Positions 56,788-64,000 of a stretch of 64,000 nt of DNA are shown here, piece by piece. The translations under genes and the position numbers were made by a program. The notes below the pieces were generated by a model. That model did not search any database. It was not told where the DNA came from and saw nothing but the letters and a program-made list of their open reading frames with translations. Source of the DNA: Bauldia litoralis (GTDB lineage: Bacteria; Pseudomonadota; Alphaproteobacteria; Rhizobiales; Kaistiaceae); the NCBI RefSeq assembly GCF_900104485.1, contig NZ_FMXQ01000010.1, positions 143,836-207,835 of the forward strand, in the 5' to 3' direction. Within the stretch, counting starts at the first letter, position 1. The number at the start of each line of letters is the position of its first letter.

Positions 56788-58095
56788 ATGGCAGACCTTC
56801 GTTCCGACTTCGTCGGCATCAAGTCGCCCAACCCCTTCTGGCTGGCATCGGCGCCGCCGACCGACAAGGAATACAACGTCGTCCGCGCCTTCAAGGCAGG
56901 CTGGGGCGGCGTCGTCTGGAAGACGCTCGGCGAGGATCCGCCGATCGTCAATGTCGCCGGCCCCCGCTACGGCGCCGTTCACGCCGGCGACCGGCGGCTG
57001 ATCGGCCTCAACAACAGCGAGCTGATTACCGACCGCGAACTGCAGGTCAATCTCGAGGAGATCAAGCGGGTCAAGCGCGACTGGCCGGACCGGGCGCTGG
57101 TCGTGTCGCTGATGGTCCCCTGCGAGGAGCCGAGCTGGAAAGCGATCCTCAAGGCCGTCGAGGACACCGACTGCGACGGGGTCGAGCTGAATTTTGGCTG
57201 TCCGCATGGCATGAGCGAGCGCGGCATGGGATCGGCCGTCGGCCAGGTGCCCGAATACATCGAAATGGTCGCCCGCTGGTGCAAGGCATCGACCCGCATG
57301 CCGGTGATCGTCAAGCTGACGCCGAACATCACCGACATCCGCTATCCCGCCCGCGCCGCCCACAAGGGTGGCGCCGACGCCGTTTCGCTGGTCAACACCA
57401 TCAATTCGATCACCAGCGTCGACCTCGACAACTTTGCGCCCGAACCCTCGATCGACGGCAAGGGGAGCCACGGCGGCTATTGCGGCCCGGCGATCAAGCC
57501 GATCGCCCTGTCGATGGTCTCCGAGATCGCCCGCGACAAGGAGTGCGCCGGCCTGCCGATTTCCGGCATCGGCGGCATCACCACCTGGCGCGACGCGGCC
57601 GAGTACATGGCGCTGGGCGCCGGCAACGTCCAGGTCTGCACCGCGGCAATGACCTACGGGTTCAAGATCGTCGAGGAGATGAAGTCAGGGCTGTCGCGCT
57701 ATCTCGACGAGAAGGGCATGACCCTGTCGGACCTCACCGGCCGGGCGGTTCCCAACGTCACCGACTGGCAGTATCTCAACCTGAACTTCGTCACCAAGGC
57801 GCGGATCGACCAGGACCTCTGCATCGAATGCGGCCGTTGCCACATCGTCTGCGAGGACACCTCGCACCAGGCGATCACCGCGACCAAGGACGGACGCCGC
57901 CACTTCGAGGTAATCGACAGCCAATGCGTCGGCTGCAACCTCTGCGTCAATGTCTGCCCGGTCGAGGATTGCATCACCATGGAGCGGATCACCGCCGCCA
58001 CCGATCCGCAGTCCGGGGCGCCGGCCACTGGCTATCGCAACTGGACCCAGCACCCCAACAACCCGATGGCGAAGCTGCCCGAGCCGGCGGAATAG
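56788..58095 (+). CDS. preA: Dihydropyrimidine dehydrogenase, PreA catalytic subunit
   Basis: A 435-residue subunit. An FMN-binding barrel like that of dihydroorotate dehydrogenase (N-P-F-W-L-A-S-A-P-P-T near residue 17, N-F-G-C-P-H near residue 135, G-I-G-G-I-T near residue 260) reduces the pyrimidine. A C-terminal ferredoxin-like domain carries two [4Fe-4S] motifs, C-I-E-C-G-R-C-H-I-V-C and C-V-G-C-N-L-C-V-N-V-C-P, that take electrons from PreT. The later pathway genes (hydantoinase, beta-ureidopropionase) are not in the window. Confidence 0.95.
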   Translation: MADLRSDFVGIKSPNPFWLASAPPTDKEYNVVRAFKAGWGGVVWKTLGEDPPIVNVAGPRYGAVHAGDRRLIGLNNSELITDRELQVNLEEIKRVKRDWPDRALVVSLMVPCEEPSWKAILKAVEDTDCDGVELNFGCPHGMSERGMGSAVGQVPEYIEMVARWCKASTRMPVIVKLTPNITDIRYPARAAHKGGADAVSLVNTINSITSVDLDNFAPEPSIDGKGSHGGYCGPAIKPIALSMVSEIARDKECAGLPISGIGGITTWRDAAEYMALGAGNVQVCTAAMTYGFKIVEEMKSGLSRYLDEKGMTLSDLTGRAVPNVTDWQYLNLNFVTKARIDQDLCIECGRCHIVCEDTSHQAITATKDGRRHFEVIDSQCVGCNLCVNVCPVEDCITMERITAATDPQSGAPATGYRNWTQHPNNPMAKLPEPAE

Positions 58096-58127
58096 ATCCC
58101 CGCCAACGGGACGGCGGAGCGCTTCGG

Positions 58128-59093
58128 CTAGCCGCCTGACAGCGCCTTGAGGCGTTCGTCATAGGCCGATGTCAGGCAGAGCAAACTGCTGCCGCAGGCA
58201 TTGCGGACATTGATCCAGGCGCGCTGGGCGTCGCGGACCGCGGTCTGCTTGCCGTCGTCGGCATAGCGCAGGGCCCGTCGATAGGCGTCCGACATGTCGC
58301 GGTCGAGACGGGCGACGACCACGTCGGAACAGATCGCCGTTTCCGTCGCGGTTCCGGCCCTGGCGCAATCGAAGGACGGCACCGGCGTCCGCCAGTCCCG
58401 CCGCATCAGGCCCTTGAGTTCGGCAAGCGGCAGCTCGACCGCCTGCGGTCCCGCCGCATAGGCCGCCACCTGATAGGGCGGGAAGCGGATGACCAGCGAA
58501 TTGGGAAGCAGCATGAAATCCCGGAAATTGTCCCAGTCCGGGCCTGCGCCGGACTTCAGCCAATCGTCGTCGCTCAGTGAATCGCCGCCCCACTGGCGCT
58601 TGAGGTCGGCGATGGCGAGTTCGCTGATCCGCTCCACCGCAAGGGGATCGAAGATTTCCGGCAGGAAGACGCGCCAGCCGTCCGGCATCAGATAGTTGAA
58701 AGTCTCGATGTCCTGGTTGGGATGGGCGCCACCGGTGTAGATGCCTTCGTCGAAGCCGACGACAAAGGCCGTCTCGTCGTTGCGCGCCACGCCGAAACTG
58801 AGGTCGAGCGAATAGCTCCCGAATGGCGGGTCGTCGCCGAAGGAGGCGAAATCCTCCTCCGCCTGCTTGACGAATTCATCGGCCAGTCCTGTCGCCCATT
58901 CCTGCATCGGCCGATCGACGGTGGCGAGCCCGGTGCGCGGATAGTGGACGTTCACGTCGTAATTCTTGGTCGACCGCTCGATGCTGACGGTCTCGACGTG
59001 AAGGGGTGCACCGGCCGCACCGGATGTCATCATAAGGGCGGCACCCGCCGATGCGGCGATGATCGCGCCTGTCCGCTTCGGGAATACCGACAT
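58128..59093 (-). CDS. Exported DUF3298-like protein with LprI-type C-terminus
   Basis: A 321-residue exported protein. The signal peptide runs to about residue 28. The middle contains a DUF3298/RsiV-like domain (Y-T-G-G-A-H-P-N near residue 122, later L-P-N-S-L-V-I-R-F-P-P-Y-Q-V-A-A-Y-A-A-G). The C-terminal 70 residues have four cysteines in the pattern of the DUF1311/LprI family (F-D-C-A-R-A, A-I-C-S-D, R-N-A-C-G-S, L-L-C-L-T). Members are linked to lysozyme resistance or envelope stress sensing; the role here is inferred only. The ATG at 59093 follows GAGG. Confidence 0.85.
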   Translation of the reverse strand: MSVFPKRTGAIIAASAGAALMMTSGAAGAPLHVETVSIERSTKNYDVNVHYPRTGLATVDRPMQEWATGLADEFVKQAEEDFASFGDDPPFGSYSLDLSFGVARNDETAFVVGFDEGIYTGGAHPNQDIETFNYLMPDGWRVFLPEIFDPLAVERISELAIADLKRQWGGDSLSDDDWLKSGAGPDWDNFRDFMLLPNSLVIRFPPYQVAAYAAGPQAVELPLAELKGLMRRDWRTPVPSFDCARAGTATETAICSDVVVARLDRDMSDAYRRALRYADDGKQTAVRDAQRAWINVRNACGSSLLCLTSAYDERLKALSGG

Positions 59094-59148
59094 GGGCGAA
59101 ATCCTCGCTTGGTATGGCCACCTGCCGCATCGAAGGCGGCAGGATATC

Positions 59149-60228
59149 CTATTGGACGACCGTCGACCCGGTCGGACCGTCGGCCTTGGGCGGCGGCTCA
59201 GCGGCATGGGCCGAGCTGATCAGGCTGAATTCCGGCCCCAGATCCGGCGCTTCGTAGAGCGCATCGATCGTGGTCGGCGCGATGTAATAATAGTCGGGGC
59301 CGAGGCGTCGGATACCGGCAACCGTGAACTCGCCGCCGTCCTCGGATTCGATCGGCGCGACCTTGAAGCGGCCGGCGACATTGGCCTGGGTTTCGGGATC
59401 GCGGGCGGGGTTGATCCGGGCCGTCGGCCGCGGCAGCAGATCCGGCGCCGGCGTGCCCTCGACCGCGGGCCTGTTGGCCTTGGACGCGGCGACCTGGTCG
59501 GCGAAGACCTCGGCGAGATTGGCAAGACCGCGCTTCAACTCGATCTGACACGACTCGCTGAAACTGGAGCGATAGGCAAAGGCATAGGACTGCGCAGAAA
59601 GCGGCGTGCCCTGCAGGGACACCGCCGTGTCGGCGGCACGGCCATTGGAGTGGACGAAGAGTTCGGCTTCGGCGCCGCCATACATCGACTTGCACACGGT
59701 CTCGTCAATCTTGAAGCGGGACCGGGGCGACGAGAAACTGACCGGGAAATAGAAGCCGTCGCAGGTCCGCACACAGAGCGTGCGGTAGCCGGAACTCGCG
59801 GTCTCGCCGAGCGAGGGGATCGAGCACCCGTTGCGGCGAAGCTGGCTGTACAGCCGGTCGCGATCGGAAGACGAACGCCGGCTCGTACTGCCTCGCGACG
59901 CCTGGCTGAGTTGCTGTTGAATACGGTTCAGCTTGCTCATCACCGACGGGCAGCTCGGCGAGGGCTTCCGGAAAATCCCGAGGCCGCGACAATTCTTGCG
60001 CTTGGCGTCCGCCTCGGCCGAGGCAAGTTCGCGCCGCAGGCGGCTGTAATCCGAGCGACTGCCGCCGCCCCCACCGCCGCCCGACCGGACCGCGGAAAGA
60101 TAGTCGGCCTGGAGGCGTGCACAGAAGCTTGCAGCGTCGGCGGGCGCACTGATGGCGAGGGTCGCCGCAGCAACCGCAGCGAAAACCGATACCCTCGCAC
60201 TGACCAATTTCACAATCCGCGTCGTCAT
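59149..60228 (-). CDS. Exported DUF2865 protein
   Basis: A 359-residue protein with a signal peptide ending near residue 33 (A-D-A-A-S). A Gly run near residue 50 precedes a helical part. The DUF2865 signature follows: Y-R-T-L-C-V-R-T-C-D-G-F-Y-F-P-V-S-F near residue 148, with paired cysteines. This family is typical of Hyphomicrobiales and is of unknown, probably periplasmic, function. The last 60 residues are proline-rich and variable. It is monocistronic. Confidence 0.88.
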   Translation of the reverse strand: MTTRIVKLVSARVSVFAAVAAATLAISAPADAASFCARLQADYLSAVRSGGGGGGGSRSDYSRLRRELASAEADAKRKNCRGLGIFRKPSPSCPSVMSKLNRIQQQLSQASRGSTSRRSSSDRDRLYSQLRRNGCSIPSLGETASSGYRTLCVRTCDGFYFPVSFSSPRSRFKIDETVCKSMYGGAEAELFVHSNGRAADTAVSLQGTPLSAQSYAFAYRSSFSESCQIELKRGLANLAEVFADQVAASKANRPAVEGTPAPDLLPRPTARINPARDPETQANVAGRFKVAPIESEDGGEFTVAGIRRLGPDYYYIAPTTIDALYEAPDLGPEFSLISSAHAAEPPPKADGPTGSTVVQ

Positions 60229-60458
60229 TGCCCGCGACTCTTGCCTGTCCGTCCACTCGACCAGCGCCGGATCGTCGCTTTCAACCTATCGAATGGAGGT
60301 TTATTCGCCGTTACCGGGTAGCACATGGTCAACTCGCTTGTCCGGTATTTGTCCATTGAAACAAAAGCCATACAACACCGAACTGTGACATTGTCGCGAC
60401 CTGTTGCGCCGCTGCCGCACCGCCTCCAACCACGATAATCCCCGGGTCCCCCGGGCGC

Positions 60459-60474
60459 TGTGACCGGTGTCACA
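60459..60474. promoter_or_regulatory. CRP-like palindrome TGTGA-N6-TCACA
   Basis: A perfect match to the Escherichia coli CRP half-site arrangement lies in the 259-base gap between the DUF2865 start and the esterase stop. It is 231 bases upstream of the DUF2865 start. It is far for an activator site, and Hyphomicrobiales regulators of this family may differ, so the assignment is weak. Confidence 0.3.
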
Positions 60475-60487
60475 ACCGTGGCCGGCG

Positions 60488-61135
60488 CTACCCTGTCAAT
60501 CGGTCCAGCAGGGCGCGGACATGGGAAACCTCGTCCTCGTTGATGGTGTGGCCCATGCCCGGATAGATTTTCTCGGTCACCTCGGCGCCGAGCTTCTCCA
60601 TCACCGCGGTGGATTCGCCGACCCGGGCGAACGGAATATGCGGATCGACGTCGCTCGAGCCGATGAAGACCGGTGTCCCTTCCAGCGAACCGCGATAGTC
60701 GGCGGGGTCGATGACATCGCCGATCAGGCCACCGGTCAGCGCGACGACCGCGCCGTAGCGGTCGGGATGTCGGGCGGCGAATTCGAGCGCCAGGCAGGCG
60801 CCCTGCGAGAATCCGACCAGCGCTATCCGCTCCGGCGGGATGTCGCGGGTGATGAGGAGGCCGATGATGTCGGCGATCAGTTCTAGCGCCGAGGCGAGGT
60901 AAGGCTGGTTCTGGGCCACGGGCGCGATGAAGGGCCGCGGATACCAGGTGTGGCCGGCGGCATCGGGCGCCAGATAGGCCAGCGCCGGCCGATCGAAGCT
61001 GCCGGCGAGACCGAGAATGTCCGCGGCGTCGGCGCCACGCCCGTGCAGCATGATCACGGCGGCGGTCGCCTCGTCGAGTGCGGCGCCGGACTGGAGGACC
61101 GGCTGGCCCTTGTGCGGGTTGGCGGGGTCGGCCAT
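60488..61135 (-). CDS. Phospholipase/carboxylesterase family hydrolase
   Basis: A 215-residue alpha/beta hydrolase of the acyl-protein-thioesterase/carboxylesterase type. It has L-H-G-R-G-A near residue 32, the nucleophile elbow G-F-S-Q-G-A with Ser near residue 113, an acid in S-S-D-V-D-P-H-I-P near residue 163 and G-M-G-H-T-I with the catalytic His near residue 194. The ATG at 61135 overlaps the nudK stop (TGATG); a GTG at 61138 is an alternative. It is the third gene of the ybdK-nudK operon. The substrate is unknown. Confidence 0.9.
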   Translation of the reverse strand: MADPANPHKGQPVLQSGAALDEATAAVIMLHGRGADAADILGLAGSFDRPALAYLAPDAAGHTWYPRPFIAPVAQNQPYLASALELIADIIGLLITRDIPPERIALVGFSQGACLALEFAARHPDRYGAVVALTGGLIGDVIDPADYRGSLEGTPVFIGSSDVDPHIPFARVGESTAVMEKLGAEVTEKIYPGMGHTINEDEVSHVRALLDRLTG

Positions 61136-61761
61136 CACGCGCGCTCCTCGCCCTGCCTGGCCTTGTCGGGGGGCAGGCCGTTCATCTTGAGATACTGCAG
61201 GAGCATGATCGTCTTGGCGTCGGTGATCTGCCCGGCCGCGACCATGGCCAGCGCCGCATCGAGGGTTGGCTCCATGACCTCGATATCCTCGCCCTCCTCC
61301 TCGGCGCCGCCGCCGGCGGAGATGCGGTCGGCGGGCGAATAGCGGGCGACGAAGAGGGCGAGACGTTCGGAGACGCTGCCGGGGCTCGTATAGGTATCGA
61401 AGACGCGGCTGATGCCCTTCATCTCGTAGCCGAGTTCCTCGACCGCCTCGTTGCGGATGGCGGCCTCGGGATCGAGTTCGTCGAGCAGGCCCGCGCAGGC
61501 CTCGATCAGCCAGCCGCGCCCGTCGACGAGATAGACCGGCAGCCGGAACTGGCGGACGAGGAGCACCGTGCCGCGGTCGGGATCGTAGGGCAGGATCGCC
61601 GCGCCATGGCCGCGATCGTAAACCTGCCGGATCAGCGTCTCCTGGGCACCGTCGCGACGGCGGTAATCGAGGGTGTACTTGGTCAGCGTCGCCCAGTCGT
61701 CGGAAAGCAGCTTCCGGTCAACGATCTGCACCGGCGCGGCGTCGGGTGTTTCGTCCTTCAT
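61135..61761 (-). CDS. nudK: NudK-type nudix hydrolase
   Basis: A 208-residue nudix enzyme of the GDP-mannose/ADP-ribose pyrophosphatase class. The nudix box occupies about residues 98-120 and is slightly altered: Asn replaces the first Arg (I-R-N-E-A-V-E-E-L-G-Y), a change also seen in NudK, where Lys is found. L-I-E-A-C-A-G-L-L-D just before it is the characteristic NudK lead. The ATG at 61761 is chosen over a longer start. It is cotranscribed with the esterase and with ybdK, 37 bases upstream. Confidence 0.9.
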   Translation of the reverse strand: MKDETPDAAPVQIVDRKLLSDDWATLTKYTLDYRRRDGAQETLIRQVYDRGHGAAILPYDPDRGTVLLVRQFRLPVYLVDGRGWLIEACAGLLDELDPEAAIRNEAVEELGYEMKGISRVFDTYTSPGSVSERLALFVARYSPADRISAGGGAEEEGEDIEVMEPTLDAALAMVAAGQITDAKTIMLLQYLKMNGLPPDKARQGEERA

Positions 61762-61798
61762 CGATCGGTCTTCGTTTCCTGGCTGGTGCGGGCGACGG

Positions 61799-62944
61799 TC
61801 AATCGGCGTCGCAGTTGGCGCGTGTCTCTTCGACGAGGTGGTCGACAATGCCCTTCAGCGCCTCCTCGGCCGAAGCGCCGGTGGCGATCGCCCGGTCGTA
61901 TAAGCGTATCTGGCGGTCGGCGGAAGAGCCTTCGGCGGCGATGCGGCCGGCATGTTCGACCTCGGCGACGCAATCGAAGAACTCGGCGTCCTCGCGGATA
62001 AGGTCGATCAGTTCGCCGATCAGGTCGGGAACCGGCACCGCCTCCCCCTTGCCGAAATCGATCAGCGTGCGGGTGGCGCCGAAGCGCTGGGCGAGCCAGC
62101 GGTTTTCGTTGACCAGCAGGGCCGAGTAACTCCGCCAGCGCTGGTTGTCGCGGCGCAGGCGATAGAGCATGCGGGCGATGCAGCGGTAGAGAGCGGCGAT
62201 GGCGATGGTGTCGTCGAGCCGTGAGCAGACATCGGTGATCCGCATTTCCAGCGTCGGGAAGCGGGCCGAGGGGCGCAGGTCCCACCAGATCTTGGTGGCG
62301 TCCTCGATCTCGCCAACCTTGACCAGAGTCTCGACCGTGCGGTGATACTCGTCCGGTCCGAGGAAGGTCGGCGGCAGGCCGGTGCGCGGCACCTCGTTCC
62401 ATACCGCCAGCCGGTACGAATGCAGCCCGGTCTGGTCGCCGCGCCAGAAGGGCGAGGAGGTCGACAGCGCCAGCAGGTGCGGCAGGAAATACGGCAACTG
62501 GTTGAACAGGTCGAAGCGGAGCGCCTCGTCCTCGATGCAGACATGGACATGCATGCCGCAGATCAGCAGCCGCCGCGCTACCGCCTGCAGGTCGCGGGCA
62601 ATGACGTTGTAGCGCTCCTTGTCGGTGTTGCGCTGCTCGGTCCAGTCGGCGAAGGGGTGGGTCGAGGCGGCGATCGGCGCCAGGCCGTAGCGATCGGCGC
62701 AGGCGATCACCGCGCCGCGCAACCGGCGAAGCTCGTCCCGCGCCTCGGCCATCGAGCCGCAGACGGAGGTGCCGATCTCGACCTGGCAGCGCATGAATTC
62801 CGACGTCACCTGCGATCCGAGCGCGGCTTCGAGATCGGCGGCCAGCCCGGCCGGAGGATCGGCGGCCAGGTCGCGGGTCTCGCGGTCGACAAGGAGGTAT
62901 TCCTCCTCGATGCCGATGGTGAAGGAAGGCGCGGGCGTCGTCAT
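61799..62944 (-). CDS. ybdK: YbdK-type carboxylate-amine ligase
   Basis: A 381-residue ligase of the GCS2/YbdK family, related to glutamate-cysteine ligase and able to join amino acids to a carboxylate with ATP. Key segments are T-I-G-I-E-E-E-Y near residue 9, G-M-H-V-H-V near residue 129, and L-E-M-R-I-T-D-V-C near residue 232. No glutathione synthetase is nearby. It is the first gene of a three-gene operon with nudK and an esterase. Confidence 0.92.
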   Translation of the reverse strand: MTTPAPSFTIGIEEEYLLVDRETRDLAADPPAGLAADLEAALGSQVTSEFMRCQVEIGTSVCGSMAEARDELRRLRGAVIACADRYGLAPIAASTHPFADWTEQRNTDKERYNVIARDLQAVARRLLICGMHVHVCIEDEALRFDLFNQLPYFLPHLLALSTSSPFWRGDQTGLHSYRLAVWNEVPRTGLPPTFLGPDEYHRTVETLVKVGEIEDATKIWWDLRPSARFPTLEMRITDVCSRLDDTIAIAALYRCIARMLYRLRRDNQRWRSYSALLVNENRWLAQRFGATRTLIDFGKGEAVPVPDLIGELIDLIREDAEFFDCVAEVEHAGRIAAEGSSADRQIRLYDRAIATGASAEEALKGIVDHLVEETRANCDAD

Positions 62945-63113
62945 CGGCTAAGCGTGTCAGAAAAGGCGCGACAGGCCAATGTCGTTTGTTGAGGCGTGGT
63001 TCCCGCGACTGCGCCCTTGAGAGAATGACGTACGACCTCTCCACCGCCGTCCCGGCTTTGTCGTGACCGGTGTGCGCCCTGCATGACGGCGAGCGCCCCT
63101 CCACAGACGAAGG

Positions 63114-63286
63114 GCGCCCCCTCCACCACCCTTCGGGCGATCCCCCTCCCCCGTGAACGGGGGAGGATCGCGGTGGCGATGTCGCGCGACAAGCGATGAC
63201 GAGGGCGACACGCGGGCGACCGGGCGCATCCTCCCCTGCGCAAGCGGGGGAGGGGGACCGCCGCGCAGCGGTGGTGGAGGGGGCGC
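63114..63286. repeat. Nested inverted repeat (17-base outer arms)
   Basis: Outer arms at 63114-63130 and 63270-63286 are perfect inverted copies of 17 bases containing CCCCCTCCACCACC. Each side also has an inner hairpin of CCTCCCC-type arms: CCTCCCCC with GGGGGAGG near 63144-63166, and a similar one near 63230-63253. The RNA could fold into a three-stem structure. Confidence 0.8.
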
Positions 63287-63408
63287 GCGGCGCTGACGGA
63301 CACCCCTCGCGAGACAACAACCTGTCGTCGGCACAGTGGCCGCCGCGCGAGGATGGTACGTGGCAGGTCCCGCGGCCTTGGGACACTCCGCCGATCCTCA
63401 ACCGCTCG

Positions 63409-63508
63409 TCCCCGCGAAAGCGGGGATCCAGTCCTCACGCTGGGTGCCTGTATCGGCCGGCCGCGCGCCCATTCCCCAACGCCGCCTGGGTCCCCGCTTT
63501 CGCGGGGA
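63409..63508. repeat. Inverted repeat with 23-base arms
   Basis: Arms at 63409-63431 and 63486-63508 are inverted copies with one mismatch; each holds its own small palindrome (CCCGC-GAAA-GCGGG). This matches a common alphaproteobacterial intergenic unit. Confidence 0.8.
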
Positions 63509-63576
63509 TGAGCGTCGAGGGGGCGCGCGCGCCATCCAGCCGAGCCACGTCACGGAGTTGGTCGGGAATCACTGGC

Positions 63577-63705
63577 CTGTCATCCCCGGCGAGCGCCGAA
63601 GGCGCGAGGGCAGGGGATCCAGTAAACGGTGCCGCGCTTCGTTTTGCACCGACATCGGTTACTGGTTCCCCTTCCCGCGGGCTTCGCCCGCGCCGGGGAT
63701 GACAG
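63577..63705. repeat. Inverted repeat with 15-base perfect outer arms
   Basis: Arms at 63577-63591 and 63691-63705 are perfect inverted copies of 15 bases (CTGTCATCCCCGGCG). Inside are further matching pieces (GGGGATCCAGTAA against TTACTGGTTCCCC). Each side also has a GC-rich hairpin. Confidence 0.8.
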
Positions 63706-63787
63706 TCGGGGCGGCGGCATCGCTCTGCATCAGGCAAACGCCTTCGTCGCCGCGAGCGAATCCGCTCCGGATTGTGGTTGATCCCGC

Positions 63788-63817
63788 GTGGGCACGCGGC
63801 TTTGCCGCTTTGCCCAC
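63788..63817. repeat. Small palindromic unit
   Basis: GTGGGCA pairs with TGCCCAC and GCGGC with GCCGC around a TTT loop, with a small bulge. It is similar in style to the neighbouring units but unrelated in sequence. Confidence 0.6.
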
Positions 63818-64000
63818 CCTACTCTTGTCCCGTCCCTGTCGCGCCCTGTCGGCGCTCCTCGCCTCTTGAGAGACGAGGGGGTGGCGGGTGCTGCTGCAAC
63901 GCCAACCGGGTAGTCCGAATATGGGCGCTTCAGAAGCACCCGCCGCGGTGGTTTGGGCGAACGCACCGTCTGGGCTGACGGGGGCGAGGCGGCTCCTCAG

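Larger units (their letters stand above)
62945..64000. other. Gene-free region packed with inverted repeats
   Basis: About 1.06 kb with no convincing gene. Open frames here lack protein character and overlap the repeats. The DNA is occupied by four palindromic units listed separately (63114-63286, 63409-63508, 63577-63705 and 63788-63817). The remaining stretches show nothing recognisable. Units of this kind are common between genes in alphaproteobacterial chromosomes. Confidence 0.7.

Noticed and set aside
63114..63705. CRISPR array
   Set aside because: The repeats are single inverted pairs of different sequence, not regularly spaced direct repeats, and no cas genes are present.

Overview
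The window is a high-GC, densely coded chromosome segment of an alphaproteobacterium, most likely of the order Hyphomicrobiales (Rhizobiales). The evidence is the gene content: a DUF2865 protein, a DUF4170 protein, an isocitrate lyase beside a ScfR/RamB-type regulator, a complete N-acetylglutaminylglutamine amide (NAGGN) osmolyte operon, and many sugar and peptide ABC transporters. No rRNA, tRNA, CRISPR array, insertion sequence or prophage was seen.

Layout. 1-5696 (minus) is a sugar-type ABC operon (ATPase, two permeases, binding protein) that runs into a carbohydrate-mutarotase-like gene cut by the left edge. It faces a GMC oxidoreductase (6076-7596) across a 379-base region with four GAAACG(T/A)T repeats. 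7681-8821 holds a PqiA-like membrane protein and an exported alpha/beta hydrolase-like protein. 8978-14905 (minus) is a second sugar ABC operon that ends in a GntR-type regulator. 15204-23233 (plus) is an amide/peptide operon: AmiC sensor, AmiR antiterminator, DppC- and DppB-like permeases, binding protein, acetamidase/formamidase and a fused double ATPase. A terminator-like hairpin lies in its leader, where AmiR could act. 23420-29552 (plus) is the NAGGN operon (TTG-started asnO, ngg, M42 peptidase) extended by a class III aminotransferase.

29545-32572 carries a glycosyltransferase-like protein, an SDR dehydrogenase and a secreted trypsin. 32632-44903 is the most unusual part. It holds a TIR protein with three TIR-like segments, coupled to a 2283-residue nSTAND1 NTPase with a membrane helix, coiled coil and beta-propeller-like region. 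Divergent to these is an FHA-transmembrane-trypsin protein, followed by a convergent TPR-Ser/Thr protein kinase. Together they look like one signalling or defence system: kinase, phosphothreonine reader/protease, NTPase switch and TIR effector. A 16-base perfect palindrome lies in the shared divergent promoter region.

45060-64000 is mostly housekeeping: PPK2 polyphosphate kinase, DUF2207 with LemA, a small exported DUF4440-like protein, an orphan ParA with an exported metallophosphoesterase, DUF4170 with isocitrate lyase, a ScfR-type regulator, an alpha/beta hydrolase, PreT/PreA dihydropyrimidine dehydrogenase, two exported proteins of unknown function, and a ybdK-nudK-esterase operon. The last kilobase has no gene and is packed with inverted repeats.

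Many operon neighbours are joined by ATGA, GTGA or TGATG overlaps. At least four genes need TTG or GTG starts. All family assignments come from reading motifs; no database search was run.
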